In this document: piece after piece, positions 62,625 to 64,000 of the stretch
Layout of the letters: each line of letters begins with the position of its first letter
Position numbering within the stretch: the first letter of the stretch is position 1
Source of the DNA: Flavobacterium panici
GTDB lineage: Bacteria; Bacteroidota; Bacteroidia; Flavobacteriales; Flavobacteriaceae
Direction of reading: 5' to 3'
DNA length: 64,000 nt
Assembly: GCF_903819335.1 (NCBI RefSeq)
Contig: NZ_CAIJDE010000038.1
Span: forward strand, 1-64,000
Translations under genes and position numbers: made by a program
Notes under the pieces: generated by a model
What the model saw: only the letters and a program-made list of their open reading frames with translations
What the model was told of the DNA's origin: nothing
The model's database searches: none

Positions 62625-63341
62625 ATGGAAAATATAATATTACATAAAGCAGAAACAAGAGGAAACGCAAATCACGGATGGCTAAATGCATATCACAGTT
62701 TTAGTTTTGCAAGCTGGTACAACCCGGACAGAATTCAGTTTGGAGCGCTTCGTGTTTTAAACGATGATACAATTGCTGCTGGAATGGGATTTGGAACGCA
62801 TCCTCATGATAATATGGAAATTATTACAATTCCTTTAGAAGGAGATTTGGCTCACAAAGATAGTATGGGAAATACTGAAATTATCAAAAATGGTGATATT
62901 CAGGTAATGAGTGCAGGAACCGGAGTGCAGCATAGTGAGTTTAACCCGAATGCAGATCAACAGACTAAATTGTTACAAATCTGGTTGTTTCCAAATAAAA
63001 GAAACGTTACGCCACGTTACCAGCAAATTACTTTAGATGTTGCGGACAGACATAATAAATTATCTCAGATTTTATCTCCAAATGCTGATGACGAGGGAGT
63101 TTGGATTCACCAAGACGCTTGGTTTAATATGGGAAATTTTGACTCAGGCGTAACTACTGAATATAAAATTAAAAAAGAAGGAAACGGAGTTTATGCTTTC
63201 GTTTTAAAAGGAAACGTAACCATCAACGGTCAGGAATTAAATACTCGTGATGCAGTTGGAATTTCAGGAACTGATATCTTAAATATAAAAGCAAATACAG
63301 ATGCTGAATTTTTATTAATGGACGTTCCGATGAACTATTAA
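62625..63341 (+). CDS. Pirin-family cupin protein
   Basis: The 238-residue protein has two cupin domains. Metal-binding residues are seen in THPHDNMEII (two His), GVQHSEFNP (His and Glu), the usual H-x-H...H-x-E arrangement of pirin/YhaK. Proteins of this class can have quercetinase activity or act as redox sensors; its true substrate is unknown. Promoter and operator are shared in design with the YceI gene that follows, so they are probably one regulon. Confidence 0.92.
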   Translation: MENIILHKAETRGNANHGWLNAYHSFSFASWYNPDRIQFGALRVLNDDTIAAGMGFGTHPHDNMEIITIPLEGDLAHKDSMGNTEIIKNGDIQVMSAGTGVQHSEFNPNADQQTKLLQIWLFPNKRNVTPRYQQITLDVADRHNKLSQILSPNADDEGVWIHQDAWFNMGNFDSGVTTEYKIKKEGNGVYAFVLKGNVTINGQELNTRDAVGISGTDILNIKANTDAEFLLMDVPMNY

Positions 63342-63410
63342 TTCAACAGCAATTTTCAAACAATAAAAACAAAACAAACTGGGAATCAAATATTTATTTC
63401 GTCTTCATTT

Positions 63411-63456
63411 CTTAATCTAGGTTAAGTGCCAAACGAAGACAACCGAAGTAACTTTG
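63411..63456 (+). promoter_or_regulatory. CTTAATCTAGGTTAAG operator and -7 element of the terminal YceI gene
   Basis: The operator (63411..63426) is followed by TAACTTTG (63449..63456). The spacing of 22 bp is identical to that of the pirin gene, although the DNA between the two elements is unrelated. Confidence 0.7.
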
Positions 63457-63498
63457 TCCTATCAAAATGAAATAAATTAATATTTAAAAAATAAAATT

Positions 63499-64000
63499 AT
63501 GGCAACTACAAAATGGTCAATTGACCCAACACATTCAGAAATTGGTTTTAAAGTTAAACACATGATGTTTACAAATGTTTCAGGCAAATTTGGAACTTAC
63601 GACGCTACAATTACTACAGACGGAGACAACTTCGAAAATGCTCAAATTGAATTTTCTGCTGATATTGCTTCTGTTGATACTGCAAATGCAGACAGAGACG
63701 GACATTTAAGAAGCGGAGATTTCTTTGATGCTGAAAATCATCCAAAATTAACTTTCAAAGCTTCTTCTTTCAAAAAAATCAATGAAGGAAGCTATGAAAT
63801 TACTGGAGATTTAAACATTAAAGGTGTTTCTAAAAGCGTAACTTTTCCTGTAGAATATAGCGGAATCCTAACTGATCCTTGGGGAAATACAAAAGTAGGT
63901 TTAAGCATTGAAGGAAAAATCAATCGTAAAGATTGGGGTTTAAACTGGAACTCAGCTCTTGAAACTGGAGGTGTTTTAGTTGGTGAAGAAGTAAAATTAA
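63499..64000 (+). CDS. YceI-family protein (cytoplasmic type), cut by window edge
   Basis: The ATG at 63499 opens a frame of 167 codons up to the right edge without a stop. The N-terminus MATTKWSIDPTHSEIGFKVK has no signal peptide, unlike the YceI proteins at 7204 and 8039. It shows the canonical YceI order: DPTHSEIGF, ADRDGHLRSGDFFDAENHP, KGVSKSVTFPVEY, and WGLNWNSALETGGVLVGEEV near the end. Probably only a few residues are missing. Likely co-regulated with the pirin gene through the shared operator. Confidence 0.9.
   Translation, partial: MATTKWSIDPTHSEIGFKVKHMMFTNVSGKFGTYDATITTDGDNFENAQIEFSADIASVDTANADRDGHLRSGDFFDAENHPKLTFKASSFKKINEGSYEITGDLNIKGVSKSVTFPVEYSGILTDPWGNTKVGLSIEGKINRKDWGLNWNSALETGGVLVGEEVKL

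Overview
The window looks like chromosomal DNA of a Flavobacterium-type member of the Bacteroidota. It is AT-rich, many genes are preceded by TAnnTTTG-type -7 elements instead of Shine-Dalgarno sequences, and lipoprotein, DUF5916, T9SS-plug, ligase-associated repair and PA2169-type families typical of flavobacteria occur throughout. One tRNA gene (Gly, TCC) and no rRNA gene were found. No CRISPR array, prophage or complete transposon is visible, but the left edge cuts into the start of an IS3-like insertion sequence.

Layout. 0-6 kb: IS end, an ECF sigma factor/anti-sigma-like/outer-membrane triad (minus), an unknown gene, a polyprenyl synthase and a lipoprotein. 6-11 kb: rlmN, then a YceI-YceI-porin-YceI-like operon whose two YceI genes each carry an FNR-like box at identical spacing, then an LEA-like lipoprotein. 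11-19 kb: O-methyltransferase, a PhyH dioxygenase bracketed by two nested palindromic elements, tatA-PAP2, and an M1 peptidase operon with three tandem carboxypeptidase-regulatory-like paralogues. 19-31 kb: pepE, tRNA-Gly, acetyltransferase, two convergent L,D-transpeptidases, a DUF5916 outer-membrane protein, gpmI, DUF445, map, a GxxExxY nuclease-like gene lying between 49-bp inverted repeats, and a methyltransferase. 31-42 kb: SNF2 helicase, T9SS plug protein, apaG, and the DNA-ligase-associated repair cluster (PdeM, DEXH helicase, ligase, MBL exonuclease). 42-53 kb: pruA, an unknown gene, rsmG, a fatty acid desaturase, an aminotransferase, a serine hydrolase, a PA2169 protein, an outer-membrane protein and a U32 peptidase. 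53-64 kb: a purT operon with a Crp/Fnr regulator, the glyoxylate shunt (aceB, aceA) divergent from a RamB/ScfR-like regulator, small genes, pirin and a right-edge YceI gene.

The most distinctive feature is the intergenic DNA. At least eight families of palindromic or structured repeats recur: cacgaatt palindromes, a roughly 140-bp element with AACACATAGAAACATAG ends in three copies, nested GCTTTAGC elements, TGTCATTTCGA elements, ATATAAGTGATATAAGTT elements, small triloop hairpins, and two RNA-like folded elements. One cacgaatt-type repeat pair encloses the GxxExxY PD-(D/E)XK-like gene, which makes it the best candidate for an undescribed selfish or repeat-associated system. Two copies of the 140-bp element flank the DNA ligase gene in opposite orientation.

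Regulatory reading: two FNR-like boxes over the YceI operon, a shared 16-bp palindrome 22 bp upstream of the -7 element of both pirin and the terminal YceI gene, a 14-bp palindrome between aceB and its probable regulator, an ECF-type promoter before the sigma gene, and an inverted repeat that contains the promoter and start codon of the T9SS plug gene. All gene functions are inferred from sequence recognition; no database search was run.
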